Part shown: positions 1-8,629 of the stretch, one piece after another | Layout of the letters: every line of letters begins with the position of its first letter | Numbering within the stretch: position 1 is the first letter of the stretch | Assembly: GCA_903939735.1 (NCBI GenBank) | Contig: CAJAIA010000003.1 | Location: 1-64,000, forward strand | DNA from: an uncultured Ignavibacteria bacterium | GTDB lineage: Bacteria > Bacteroidota > Ignavibacteria > Kapaibacteriales > Kapaibacteriaceae | Reading direction: 5' to 3' | Length of the DNA stretch: 64,000 nucleotides | The notes under the pieces: generated by a model | Databases searched by the model: none | What the model was told of the DNA's origin: nothing | Seen by the model: only the letters and a program-made list of their open reading frames with translations | Position numbers and translations under genes: made by a program

Positions 1-630
1 ACGCGACTCGAGCCATTTCCCGAGAAGCACAAGGGCGATAATGGTCGATGCCGAGTCGAAGTATGCGCCAGGATGCGAGACTGATGGAAGAAGGGAAGGA
101 GCAAGCGTGGCGACAACACTCGTGATAAAGGCTGTGCCAGTCCCGAGTGTAACCAGGGTATCCATTGTTGCTGTGCGATTACGCGTAGCATTCCATGCAC
201 CGCGGAACATGGAACGTCCGGCCAACATCACAGGTGTTGCCATGATGAAGAGCACTGTGTTGAGCCATGAGGGTGCGTGGTGCATCATCATTGCGCCCAT
301 CGAGAGAATCAACACAACGCTCGCAAACGGAGCGGCGAGCAGCAGATCGCGTCGGTATCCGCTTGCAATAGCTTGCAGACGATCTGCTAGTTCATGAGGG
401 TTCGTGGGTGCGGTGACCTCGCGAATCGCCGTTGCTGTGTAGCCTGCGTTCGCCACTGCCGAGCGAATGGCATCGTCACTCACGCTCTCTGGCGCATCCA
501 CCATTGCGCGGTTCGTCACAAGATTGATCGTCGCTGCGGTAACGTCTGGAATGGCACGTAATGCATCTTCAACGCGCTGCACGCATGCAGCGCAGTGCAT
601 ACCACCAATATCGACGATGCGCTGAATCAC
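1..630 (-). CDS. copA: Cu(I)-translocating P-type ATPase, N-terminal part (cut by window edge)
   Basis: Read by hand on the minus strand: 210 open codons from GTG at 630 to the window edge. It is missing from the ORF track, probably because it has no stop inside the window. Residues 1-65 form a heavy-metal-associated domain with the metal site GMHCAAC. Membrane segments follow, with MDTLVTLGTGTAF and YFDSASTIIALVLLGKWLESR-type sequence typical of the transmembrane part of CopA-like P1B-ATPases. The phosphorylation and CPC motifs lie outside the window, so metal specificity (Cu(I) rather than Ag or another metal) is inferred from the family. The GTG start overlaps the msrA stop in a GTGA, so translation is probably coupled to msrA. 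Expected role: ATP-driven copper efflux across the inner membrane. Confidence 0.9.
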   Translation of the reverse strand, partial: MIQRIVDIGGMHCAACVQRVEDALRAIPDVTAATINLVTNRAMVDAPESVSDDAIRSAVANAGYTATAIREVTAPTNPHELADRLQAIASGYRRDLLLAAPFASVVLILSMGAMMMHHAPSWLNTVLFIMATPVMLAGRSMFRGAWNATRNRTATMDTLVTLGTGTAFITSVVATLAPSLLPSVSHPGAYFDSASTIIALVLLGKWLESR

Positions 631-1304
631 TTATCTCCAGCGCGCATTTTGTCGTTGAACAACTTCTTGAACTTCTCAACTTTCGGCCGCACCACAAACG
701 CACAGTAGGGCTGGCTGCCGTTCTGGTTGTAGTAATTCTGGTGGTAGTCTTCGGCAACGTAGAACGTCTCGGCAGGCGTTACCTCCGTGACGATCGGATC
801 TGGCCACGTCTTCGACGTGGTGAGCTGTGCGATGTATGCGCGAGCCGTTGTGGCTTGGTTTTCCGAATGCGTGAAGATTGCGCTGCGATACTGTGTGCCA
901 GCGTCGTTGCCTTGTCGGTTCAATGTTGTGGGATCGTGCGACGCGAAGAAAATCTGCAGAAGTTCTTCGTACGATACCACGGACGGGTTGAACGTAATGC
1001 GGCATGCTTCGGCATGTCCCGTCGTTCCAGAGCACACTTCCTTGTACGTCGGGTTCGCGTTTTGGCCATTGCAATAGCCACTTTCGACCTTTTCCACGCC
1101 ATCGACAAGTTGGAACACTGCCTCAACGCACCAGAAGCATCCTCCGGCAAGCGTAGCCGTATCGCGATCACCAGTTACTTGCATGTTCGATCCTTCATTT
1201 CGTGTTGGAGTGGGGGCAGGGGGCGTGCGTTCGTCACCCGCAGAGCATGACGTAGTGGTCAGTGCACTCATCGTGAGAACGAAAGCGAGAACAACGCGCA
1301 ACAT
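627..1304 (-). CDS. msrA: Peptide-methionine (S)-S-oxide reductase MsrA, probable exported lipoprotein
   Basis: The 225-residue protein has the MsrA active-site motif GCFWC (catalytic first Cys), followed by conserved stretches such as NPTYKEVC, TGHAEA and NDAGTQYRSAIF. It reduces methionine-S-sulfoxide in proteins. The N-terminus is a hydrophobic signal ending in TTTSC, a slightly non-canonical lipobox, so it probably acts in the periplasm attached to a membrane rather than in the cytoplasm. It lacks a fused MsrB domain. Its stop overlaps the start of the copper ATPase gene (GTGA), pointing to a shared mRNA. A periplasmic methionine repair enzyme beside a copper exporter fits copper-driven oxidation of envelope proteins, which is inference. 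No clear Shine-Dalgarno is seen before the ATG. Confidence 0.93.
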   Translation of the reverse strand: MLRVVLAFVLTMSALTTTSCSAGDERTPPAPTPTRNEGSNMQVTGDRDTATLAGGCFWCVEAVFQLVDGVEKVESGYCNGQNANPTYKEVCSGTTGHAEACRITFNPSVVSYEELLQIFFASHDPTTLNRQGNDAGTQYRSAIFTHSENQATTARAYIAQLTTSKTWPDPIVTEVTPAETFYVAEDYHQNYYNQNGSQPYCAFVVRPKVEKFKKLFNDKMRAGDK

Positions 1305-1356
1305 ACGTTAGTGCCTGAATGATGGGGGAACTGCAATGACGGATCACTGCCACAAT

Positions 1357-1734
1357 CTAGTGGGACAGCATGCGAGGTGCGAACAAGCCGGCTAGGGATG
1401 CCGCACCACAGCACACGAGTGTTGTCGTGGTATAGATCGCCAGAGTCGAGAACTGACCCTCCTGGGCGAGAAGTGCACTCTCGACAGCGAATGCCGAATA
1501 CGTTGTAAATCCACCGCAGAGTCCGGTGCCGAGGAGCAGTAACGCCGGACGTGAGATGGATGCCGAGACCATAGATGAGCCAACGAGTGCGCCCAGGATG
1601 AACGAACCAACGACATTGACTACCAAGGTTGACCAGGGAAAGGTCCCGAGCGTATGTGGAAGCACCAACCCGACGCCATAACGGAGTCCGCTCCCAACAG
1701 CTCCACCGATCATCACAAGTGCGAGGTCAATCAT
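1357..1734 (-). CDS. crcB: Fluoride ion channel CrcB/FluC
   Basis: The 125-residue protein matches the usual length and four-helix layout of CrcB/Fluc. It has GAVGSGLRYG near the N-terminus, the conserved NVVGSFILG segment in helix 2, and GGFTTYSAF, the family's phenylalanine/threonine-rich fluoride pathway region. Such proteins act as antiparallel dimers in the inner membrane and let fluoride leave the cytoplasm. The start codon is only 38 nt from the divergent aminopeptidase start, so no fluoride riboswitch can be accommodated. TAGTTT lies 6 nt before the ATG, which suggests a leaderless transcript. msrA follows after 52 nt and may be cotranscribed. Confidence 0.93.
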   Translation of the reverse strand: MIDLALVMIGGAVGSGLRYGVGLVLPHTLGTFPWSTLVVNVVGSFILGALVGSSMVSASISRPALLLLGTGLCGGFTTYSAFAVESALLAQEGQFSTLAIYTTTTLVCCGAASLAGLFAPRMLSH

Positions 1735-1740
1735 GGTGGC

Positions 1741-1748
1741 AAACTAGG
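1741..1748 (-). promoter_or_regulatory. Predicted -10 element of crcB (leaderless)
   Basis: On the minus strand CCTAGTTT is followed by GCCACC and the crcB ATG. The TAnnTT hexamer therefore ends 6 nt before the start codon, so transcription would begin at or next to the A of ATG. No Shine-Dalgarno is present and no TTG is seen 18-20 nt upstream. Confidence 0.5.
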
Positions 1749-1760
1749 AAATGCTCGCAC

Positions 1761-1768
1761 TATCTTTG
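1761..1768 (+). promoter_or_regulatory. Predicted -7/-10 element TATCTTTG of the M1 peptidase gene (leaderless)
   Basis: TATCTTTG is an exact match to the Bacteroidota -7 consensus TAnnTTTG. It is followed by CCCC and then the ATG at 1773. The spacing from TATCTT to ATG is 6 nt, the same as at crcB, manC, the hydroxylase gene, murQ and the last gene of the window. Confidence 0.6.
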
Positions 1769-1772
1769 CCCC

Positions 1773-4217
1773 ATGCCTCTACTCGTTCTTCTTCTCGCGC
1801 TTGTGATGCCCCTTGCTGCATACGCACAAGCACCCGTAGTTCACACATCTACCTATGTCGACGTTCTGGGCAGTGAGCCCCGGGAACACCCGGTGGATAT
1901 TCTCCGGATGACGGTGAACGTGCGGTTCGAGCCTGAGAATGCGCTCGTGAAGGGCACTGTTACGCATGTGTTCCGTGCCTTACGCGAACAGGTGGATTCG
2001 ATTGAATTCGACGCGATCAAGATCACGATCAAGCAGGCAACGCTCGGCGGACGTCCCGTGCGGACACGGTCGACGGATACGAGCGTGATCGTGTACTGCG
2101 AGCCGCGCCTGCGATGGGATCAGCAGGATTCAGTCGTGTTTACCTACGAGGCAACGCCACGTAAGGGCATCTACTTCATTGGGTGGAACGATCCATCCAA
2201 GCGCATGCGCCGTCAGATCTGGACGCAGGGCCAGGCCATCGACAATCGTCATTGGATTCCGATGTACGATGAGATGAACGACAAGATGATCACCGAAACC
2301 ATCACGACGTTCGACTCAACGTATGCGGTGCTGTCGAATGGCACGCGCTACAAGGTGACATCGAACAGCGATGGTACCAAGACATGGTACTATGTCATGA
2401 CTAAGCCTCATCCATCGTATCTCTTGATGCTCGCCATTGGTACATACGCCATCACCGATCGTCGATCTGCCTCTGGCGTGCCGCTGCGACTGTACTCGTA
2501 TCCCGAGTTCCCTGAGCGTGTCGAGCCAACGTATCGCATGAGTGTGGAGGCGATGGATTTCCTCGAGCGCGAAATCGGTATCCCATACCCATGGGAAGCC
2601 TATAGCCAGGTACCCGTGGCTGACTACATCTTCGGCGCAATGGAGAATACCACGGCGACCATCTTCGGCGACTTCTTCCATACCGATGAGCGTGGATGGA
2701 TCGATCGCTCGTATGTCGGCGTCAACGTGCACGAACTCACACACCAATGGTTTGGCGACTATATCACGGGTCGCAGCGGCAAGTCAATCTGGTTGCAGGA
2801 GAGCTTCGCGACATTCTACCCGCACCTCTTCACGCGCGAGACAGTTGGTGAAGATGCATATCAGTGGAGCCGACGCGGCATGCATCGCAGCGCACTCGCA
2901 GCTGGCGAGAAGGATCGTCTACCAATTGTGCATCCAAGCAGTGGCACTGCCCGCATCTATCCAAAGGGGGCTAGTGTTATCGACATGATGCGCTACACCT
3001 TTGGTGAGCAGTCGGTGCGACGCGTGATTCAACACTACCTCCGCAAGCACCCATACACCACTGTTGAAACAAACGATCTGTATCTCGCATTCCAGGACAC
3101 TCTTGGATTGTCGCCGAAGTGGTTCTTCGATCAGTGGTTGTATCGTGGTGGCGAACCACAATACCGAGTATCGACGCGCCTTGGTGCAATGCAAACCGAA
3201 AAGGGTGTAGGCACCACCACGCTTGTAGATATCGAGCAGATTCATCAGATCGACGACCTCACGGGCGTGTTTACCATGCCGATCGTGTTGGAAGTGCACT
3301 ATACAGATCGCACGAAGGACTCCGTACGAGTGATGGTCAATCAGCAACGGATGCTCGTTGAGATCCCTAACACAGCGAACAAGACCCCCGCATTCGTGTT
3401 GTTCGATCCGGGATCGAACATTCTTAAGCGCGTCACGTTCGACCGCTCATGGGACGCCCGTATGGCACAGGTGCAGCACGCACCGCTCATGATCGACCGG
3501 TATGACGCACTGGAAACATTCCGTGGCGATACATCACGTTCAGCCGAGCGTCGCGCAATGCTTGCAGGTGTAATGTCGCGTGAGTCCTTCCACGCGCTTC
3601 GTTCCGAGGCAGCGCAGCAAGCCATCGAGCTCGCACAAAAGGGGATACCTGAGGCATGGGAACTTGTCAAACGCGGTCTCACTGATCGAGCCGTTGAGGT
3701 ACGTTCGGCAACTCTGGGAGCACTTACGTCGGTTCCGCAACAGCTGCGTGAGACGGTTGCCGGCATGCTTCGCGACACATCGTATGCGATCATCCAATCG
3801 GCTCTGGCCAAACTCGCCACCTCGTTCCCGTCGGACCGAAGCGTTCTTGCCGCAGTGAAGGGCATGCGGGGTCCACACGAGCGCGTGCGCATTGCTCGAC
3901 TTGAAATCGAAGCAACATGGAGCGACGATGACGGTGCGGTCAAGGAGCTTTCCGATCTCTGCGGACCAGGCTGGGAGTTCATTACCCGTCAGAATGCCAT
4001 GCAGGCACTCCGACGCGTCGGTACCATCACGCCACTGGCTGCCGAGAATATGTTGCTGGCTGTGCTCAGCACGAATACCCGGCTTGCCGGCGTTGCACAG
4101 TCTGTACTGTCCGGATTATGTGAGCAACCGCGTCTGAAAGCAATCGTGACCGCAACAGCCAAATCAATGCAACTCGTTGAATGGCAAAGAGATACGCTCG
4201 CAACGTACCTCCGCTAG
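1773..4217 (+). CDS. M1-family zinc aminopeptidase with C-terminal HEAT-like region, exported
   Basis: The start was moved from the track's TTG at 1629 to ATG 1773, because MPLLVLLLALVMPLAAYAQ is a clean signal peptide and a -7 element sits just upstream. The mature protein has the M1 substrate motif GAMEN (about residue 288) and the zinc site HELTHQWFGD (H320, E321, H324), with the third ligand Glu343 in WLQESFATFY. The catalytic half ends near residue 560. The last 200 residues are helical repeats of HEAT type (alternating short Ala/Leu-rich helices), as in several M1 enzymes. It should remove N-terminal residues from peptides in the periplasm or outside the cell. The product is 814 residues. 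It is divergent from crcB and seems to be monocistronic. Confidence 0.92.
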   Translation: MPLLVLLLALVMPLAAYAQAPVVHTSTYVDVLGSEPREHPVDILRMTVNVRFEPENALVKGTVTHVFRALREQVDSIEFDAIKITIKQATLGGRPVRTRSTDTSVIVYCEPRLRWDQQDSVVFTYEATPRKGIYFIGWNDPSKRMRRQIWTQGQAIDNRHWIPMYDEMNDKMITETITTFDSTYAVLSNGTRYKVTSNSDGTKTWYYVMTKPHPSYLLMLAIGTYAITDRRSASGVPLRLYSYPEFPERVEPTYRMSVEAMDFLEREIGIPYPWEAYSQVPVADYIFGAMENTTATIFGDFFHTDERGWIDRSYVGVNVHELTHQWFGDYITGRSGKSIWLQESFATFYPHLFTRETVGEDAYQWSRRGMHRSALAAGEKDRLPIVHPSSGTARIYPKGASVIDMMRYTFGEQSVRRVIQHYLRKHPYTTVETNDLYLAFQDTLGLSPKWFFDQWLYRGGEPQYRVSTRLGAMQTEKGVGTTTLVDIEQIHQIDDLTGVFTMPIVLEVHYTDRTKDSVRVMVNQQRMLVEIPNTANKTPAFVLFDPGSNILKRVTFDRSWDARMAQVQHAPLMIDRYDALETFRGDTSRSAERRAMLAGVMSRESFHALRSEAAQQAIELAQKGIPEAWELVKRGLTDRAVEVRSATLGALTSVPQQLRETVAGMLRDTSYAIIQSALAKLATSFPSDRSVLAAVKGMRGPHERVRIARLEIEATWSDDDGAVKELSDLCGPGWEFITRQNAMQALRRVGTITPLAAENMLLAVLSTNTRLAGVAQSVLSGLCEQPRLKAIVTATAKSMQLVEWQRDTLATYLR

Positions 4218-4353
4218 GATCACCTCGGAAAAATTGGTTCGATTGTTGCTTTACAGCTCTTGCGACAAAGTATCTGTGTGTACGCGGGCGACGTCCGACA
4301 CATGCATGATTTCTGTGTCGTATGGCTTTCACAGCGATCACATGGCCGTAAGG

Positions 4354-4384
4354 TTGTGTGAAACCGCAGGGTTGGCTATTTTTA
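4354..4384 (+). promoter_or_regulatory. Predicted promoter of the Ig-domain T9SS protein gene
   Basis: TTG (4354-4356), 20 nt, then TATTTTTA (4377-4384). This matches the TTG-N20-TAnnTT layout seen before rpsT, the 1827-residue cargo gene and the TonB receptor gene. It predicts a 5' leader of about 85 nt, which contains the quasi-palindrome at 4400-4418. Confidence 0.4.
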
Positions 4385-4399
4385 TGCTTCGATTATTCT

Positions 4400-4418
4400 G
4401 TGGGCGCAGTGCGTCCAC
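4400..4418 (+). promoter_or_regulatory. Quasi-palindrome in the 5' leader
   Basis: GTGGGCGCA-G-TGCGTCCAC is a 9-bp inverted repeat with one G:T mismatch around a single base. Located about 10-15 nt after the predicted transcription start, it could be an operator or an RNA hairpin stabilising the leader of a probably abundant mRNA. The rest of the 256-nt gap (4218-4473) holds the predicted promoter and a clear Shine-Dalgarno (GGAGGA) before ATG 4474, and nothing else I can name. Confidence 0.4.
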
Positions 4419-4473
4419 ACCCCTTTGCATGAACGAAACAAATCGACATTCTCATATCACAAGTGGAGGAGCT

Positions 4474-7400
4474 ATGCTTCGCAACGTTACATCGATTGTT
4501 GCGTTGCTTGCGGCATTTGTACTGATCGGGGTTTCCTCGGTTCAGGCAAATCCAGCCAGCCGTACGGTTGGCGTCGTCGCAGGTACGTACACAGAGATCA
4601 ATGGCGGTACTGTTATCTATTCATCGGCGAGCCCATCGTGGTTCTCGCTCGGTGAGACAACAGTCACGCTGCCATTTCAATTCAACTACGGCGGCGTGTT
4701 GTACACGGACGTCGTTGTCAACCCAGGCGGTTGGGCGTCATTCGGTGGTTCGGCAGGCGTAACTGCAAGCCCACTGACGGCAACAACCACAGCTGCAGGT
4801 ATCCTGTCAGCAATGGGTACGCAACTTGCCGCAGGCACAGGCGGTGATGTAACGGTGCTCGTGACTGGTACAGCACCAAACCGTATTGCTACGATGCAAT
4901 GGCGCAACGCAACGCGTCGCTATGCAGACGGCATTGCTCGTGATAACTACAACTTCCAGATCCGCATCTGGGAGAACAACACGACAGCTAACGGAAGCCG
5001 TATGGAAGTTGTTTACGGTCCAATGACTGTGAACCACAACCTCCTTCTCCAAGTTGGTCTTGGTGCTAACGGTACAGTTTGGTCGCCACGCGCGGACTTC
5101 TATGCGAACACATGGGCGACAGCTTCATGGCACGCAACACCACAAGCATCGATTCTTGCTCGCAACTTCACACCGGCATCTGGTACAACGGTAGCCTTCT
5201 GGAACCGTCAAGCACCAGCGCTCAACAACGATGCTGACATCCTCAGCCTTGTTTCGCCTGCTGGCAACTTCGATGCAAACACATCGCAGACAATGCAAGT
5301 ACGCGTTCGCAACTTCGGTACAAACAACCTCGACTCCGTAACGATCAACTGGTCGATCAACGGTGTTGCACAAACGCCAGTTCGTTATTACCCACAGCCT
5401 GCTCTTGCACCTGGTGCAGAAGCAACTGTTACACTTGGTAATCGCACATTCACTGCGTTCTCGTTCAATACAGTAACGTTCTCGACATCAACACCGAACG
5501 GTGTTGCTGACGTGAACCCAAGCAATGACGCTCTCACAGTGTTCCTTGCTCCACGTGTTGCGGGCAATCTTTCAATTGCACAAAACGGCAATCCGGGTTC
5601 ATTCGCTGATTTCCGCTCGATGTTCCGCCACCTCGCAGTGTCGGGCATCTCTGGAAATGTCAACGTATCTGTTTATGCAGGCACGTACAATGAGCAAATC
5701 TGGGTTCCAGCAATCAACGCAACTGCTGGTCGCGTGTTGATTACGCGCGCTGCAGGCAGTGATGTAGTTCTCACGAGCACGGTGGTTCCTGCTGCTGCTC
5801 CGATCCTTGGTAGTGCTGACTTCGCATCAGTTATCGGTCACGCTTCCGGATCATCAAACGTTGAAATCTCGAACCTCACGGTCAAGGTTGCTAACGGCTC
5901 ATCTTCGGACCTCGCAGTGTATGGTGACGGACTCGGCTCGGGCAACCGCTACACCGGTTGTACGTTCGAAGGTGTTCCATCATTTGCAAGCATCACGTTG
6001 GGCGGCTCAGGTGTTGAGCTCACAGGTAGCAGCATCCAAGTTTCGCAGTCATCGTTCAGCCAGTTCCGCCGCGCGCTCTTCGTGAGCTCTGCTTCGGCAA
6101 CGATCGCAAACAACACACTGACGAATAACCGCAGCGGTATCTCAGTCTCTGCAAGCCCAAGCGCGCTTATCGAAAACAACACGATCACAGATTGTGACTG
6201 TTCAACTGGCGCAAATGGTATCACGGTGTCGGCTTCGAACAATGCGGTCATCCGCGGCAACCGTATCAACCAGATCCGCACATCAGGTATCTCGAACGGT
6301 ATCGTGTGCCAAACAAGCTCAGGCCTGAGCATCAGCAACAACATGGTTTCGGTTGCTGGCTCAACTCAAGCAATTGGTATCTGGGTCGACAACTTCGCAC
6401 CAAGCAACACGCTGATCCACAACACGGTCAACGTGACGGGCAATGCATCAGCAAGCACAGCCGCATACTTCCCAAGCAACGGTGGAACGGTCAACTTGAT
6501 CAACAACGTGTTCCACAACTTCGGAACAGGTACGGCATCAGGCTTCGCGATGTGGTTCACAGGTAACACGCCAAACCCACTCGGCACGGCTGACTTCAAC
6601 AACCACATGGTGACGGGTGCTAACCTTGTTAACTGGGGTGGCGTTCTCGTTCCACGTGTCGCTGGTTCAAACCCACTTTCTTCATGGCGTGCAGGTTCTG
6701 GTCGCGACCAGAACTCAGCTTCGGTTGCTGTGAACTTCGTTGGTGGTACAGACCTTCGTCTCCTTGCGATCCAGCCACAACTCTGGGGCACATCGACAAC
6801 ACTCACAGCGGTTCCACGTGACATCGATGGCGAGACACGTACGAAGCCGTACATGGGTGCTGACGAAATCAAGCCTGTCATCCGCATGGTAACGAACCCA
6901 CAGAGCTCATATGTATGTGCTGGTGGTACAGACACGCTGATCTGCATTGCAGATGTAACAGTCGGTGCAACAACGTCATACCAGTGGTTCAAGGACGGTA
7001 AGCAGCTGACAGGTCAGACTGGCAACATTGTTGTTCTTAGCAACGTTGGATACAGCGCAGCTGGTGTCTACACATGTGTTGTCCGCGCTAACGATGGTAC
7101 AAACTTCATCCAAGCAACGTCTGAAGGCGCAACGATCATCGTTGTTCGTCCAACAAGCGTAACGGTTCAGCCAACATCACAAGCTGTTGCACTCGGCGGC
7201 ACAGCAAACCTTGAAGTTGCAGTCGAAGCTATTGGCGCACCAGATAACTTCATCCCTGGATATCAGTGGAAGAAGCGCTTCTGGAACCCAACAACAGTTT
7301 CGTACAACGACACAAACATCGTTGACAACGGCAACATCACAGGTGCAACAGCTTCGATCCTCACGATCCGCAACGCAACAGCAGTTGATACAGCTGACAC

Positions 7401-8535
7401 ATACGTTTGCGAAATCACAGGATACTGCGGTACGGTTGTCTCGAAGACAGCTCGTCTCTTCATCCCACTCATCGTAGCTTCAAACTCAACACCAGCAGTT
7501 TGCGGTGGCGGAACACTCACACTCGACTGTGCAGCATTCCCATCGACGCTTCCTGGCGGTGCAACGAAGTTCCAGTGGATGCGCAACGGTGTAGTAGTTC
7601 CAGGCGCAACGAATAAGATTGCGTCGTTCACGAATGCAACACCTGCACTCAACGGTACGTACACATGTGTTGTATCGTATGAAGGCACAGGCTTCTCGTT
7701 CACATCAACTCCGGTTGACGTAACGGTTGGCGTTGCTCCAATGATCACTGCACAACCAGAGAATGCTAAGGTTTGCGTTGGTAAGCCACTCGCACTCACA
7801 ACACAAGCTTCTGGTGACAACGTGACATACCAGTGGTTCAAGGGCACAACAGCTATCCCAATGGCAACATCAGCGACATACGATAAGGCAGTTGCGTCAA
7901 CAGACGATGCTGGTTCATATGCAGTCGTTGCAACAAACGCTTGCGGTAGCTCACGCTCAGTACAAGTAGACGTTGTGGTGAACACAGAAGTCAGCATCAC
8001 AAAGGAACCAGCAGACGTTGCAATCAATGACAACGAAGCGCTGACGTTCACAGTTGAAGCAAACGCTTCTGATGCGGTATCATACAAGTGGTTCCACAAC
8101 AACACAGAGATCGTCGGTGCAACAACAGCAACGTACACAGTTGCAAAGGCACAGATGAGCGACGCTGGTGAGTACTACTGCGTTGTGACGAACAGCTGCG
8201 GCGAGAAGACAACACGCAAGGCAGTTGCATCGATCACAAACGGTGTAACAGGCGATATTGTAGCAGCAGGTTATGTGCTTTCGATCGCAACTCCGAACCC
8301 AACGTTCGAAGCAGCATCGTTCTCGTACACTGTTCCAGCTGCACAAAACGTCCGCATCGTACTCACAGACCTCATGGGTCGTGAACTCGGTGTGCTCGTC
8401 AACGGTATGGTCGAAGCAGGTACACACCGTGCATCGTTCAATGCAACTGCACTGAACCTCACAGCTGGTGTTTACAACATCACACTTTCAACAGGCGGCT
8501 TTGTAGCATCGCAGCAAGTTGTAGTCGTGAAGTAA
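4474..8535 (+). CDS. Large T9SS-sorted surface protein with beta-helix and five Ig-like domains
   Basis: The start ATG 4474 follows a GGAGGA ribosome site; the track's start at 4177 lies inside the previous gene. The 1353-residue product has a signal peptide (MLRNVTSIVALLAAFVLIGVSSVQA), an N-terminal beta-rich region, a CARDB-like segment, and a right-handed beta-helix (about 370-800, Asn-rich turns such as IENNTI and ISNNMV) ending in YMGADEI. Five Ig-like repeats follow (about 805-1255), each with a Q/KW core and a Y-x-C strand (SYQWFKDG, KFQWMRNG, TYQWFKG, SYKWFHNN). A type A T9SS sorting domain (NPTFEAASFSY to the final VVVVK) closes the protein. It should be exported and anchored on or released from the cell surface, possibly for adhesion. 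It has a strong preference for A-ending codons (ACA, GCA, CCA, TCA) compared with its neighbours, suggesting high expression. Confidence 0.85.
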   Translation: MLRNVTSIVALLAAFVLIGVSSVQANPASRTVGVVAGTYTEINGGTVIYSSASPSWFSLGETTVTLPFQFNYGGVLYTDVVVNPGGWASFGGSAGVTASPLTATTTAAGILSAMGTQLAAGTGGDVTVLVTGTAPNRIATMQWRNATRRYADGIARDNYNFQIRIWENNTTANGSRMEVVYGPMTVNHNLLLQVGLGANGTVWSPRADFYANTWATASWHATPQASILARNFTPASGTTVAFWNRQAPALNNDADILSLVSPAGNFDANTSQTMQVRVRNFGTNNLDSVTINWSINGVAQTPVRYYPQPALAPGAEATVTLGNRTFTAFSFNTVTFSTSTPNGVADVNPSNDALTVFLAPRVAGNLSIAQNGNPGSFADFRSMFRHLAVSGISGNVNVSVYAGTYNEQIWVPAINATAGRVLITRAAGSDVVLTSTVVPAAAPILGSADFASVIGHASGSSNVEISNLTVKVANGSSSDLAVYGDGLGSGNRYTGCTFEGVPSFASITLGGSGVELTGSSIQVSQSSFSQFRRALFVSSASATIANNTLTNNRSGISVSASPSALIENNTITDCDCSTGANGITVSASNNAVIRGNRINQIRTSGISNGIVCQTSSGLSISNNMVSVAGSTQAIGIWVDNFAPSNTLIHNTVNVTGNASASTAAYFPSNGGTVNLINNVFHNFGTGTASGFAMWFTGNTPNPLGTADFNNHMVTGANLVNWGGVLVPRVAGSNPLSSWRAGSGRDQNSASVAVNFVGGTDLRLLAIQPQLWGTSTTLTAVPRDIDGETRTKPYMGADEIKPVIRMVTNPQSSYVCAGGTDTLICIADVTVGATTSYQWFKDGKQLTGQTGNIVVLSNVGYSAAGVYTCVVRANDGTNFIQATSEGATIIVVRPTSVTVQPTSQAVALGGTANLEVAVEAIGAPDNFIPGYQWKKRFWNPTTVSYNDTNIVDNGNITGATASILTIRNATAVDTADTYVCEITGYCGTVVSKTARLFIPLIVASNSTPAVCGGGTLTLDCAAFPSTLPGGATKFQWMRNGVVVPGATNKIASFTNATPALNGTYTCVVSYEGTGFSFTSTPVDVTVGVAPMITAQPENAKVCVGKPLALTTQASGDNVTYQWFKGTTAIPMATSATYDKAVASTDDAGSYAVVATNACGSSRSVQVDVVVNTEVSITKEPADVAINDNEALTFTVEANASDAVSYKWFHNNTEIVGATTATYTVAKAQMSDAGEYYCVVTNSCGEKTTRKAVASITNGVTGDIVAAGYVLSIATPNPTFEAASFSYTVPAAQNVRIVLTDLMGRELGVLVNGMVEAGTHRASFNATALNLTAGVYNITLSTGGFVASQQVVVVK

Positions 8536-8558
8536 GCTTCGCAATAGGCGAATACAAC

Positions 8559-8591
8559 ACGGGCGGCTGGAGAATTTCTCCAGCCGCCCGT
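8559..8591. terminator. Bidirectional intrinsic terminator
   Basis: ACGGGCGGCTGGAGAA and TTCTCCAGCCGCCCGT form a perfect 16-bp inverted repeat around one base (the inner pairs would open as loop). It lies between the convergent ends of the Ig-domain gene (8535) and the LolA-like gene (8630). T-rich but imperfect tails follow in both directions, so it probably serves both strands. Confidence 0.8.
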
Positions 8592-8629
8592 TGTCGTTTG
8601 TATGATTCCGTGCGGAGCACGCTTAGCGC

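Noticed and set aside
1735-1772. Fluoride riboswitch before crcB
   Set aside because: Only 38 nt separate crcB from the divergent gene, too short for the aptamer, and the conserved pseudoknot sequences are absent.
4177-4473. 99-codon upstream extension of the Ig-domain gene
   Set aside because: It overlaps the M1 peptidase end and lacks a signal peptide at its start, while ATG 4474 has GGAGGA and a clean signal peptide.
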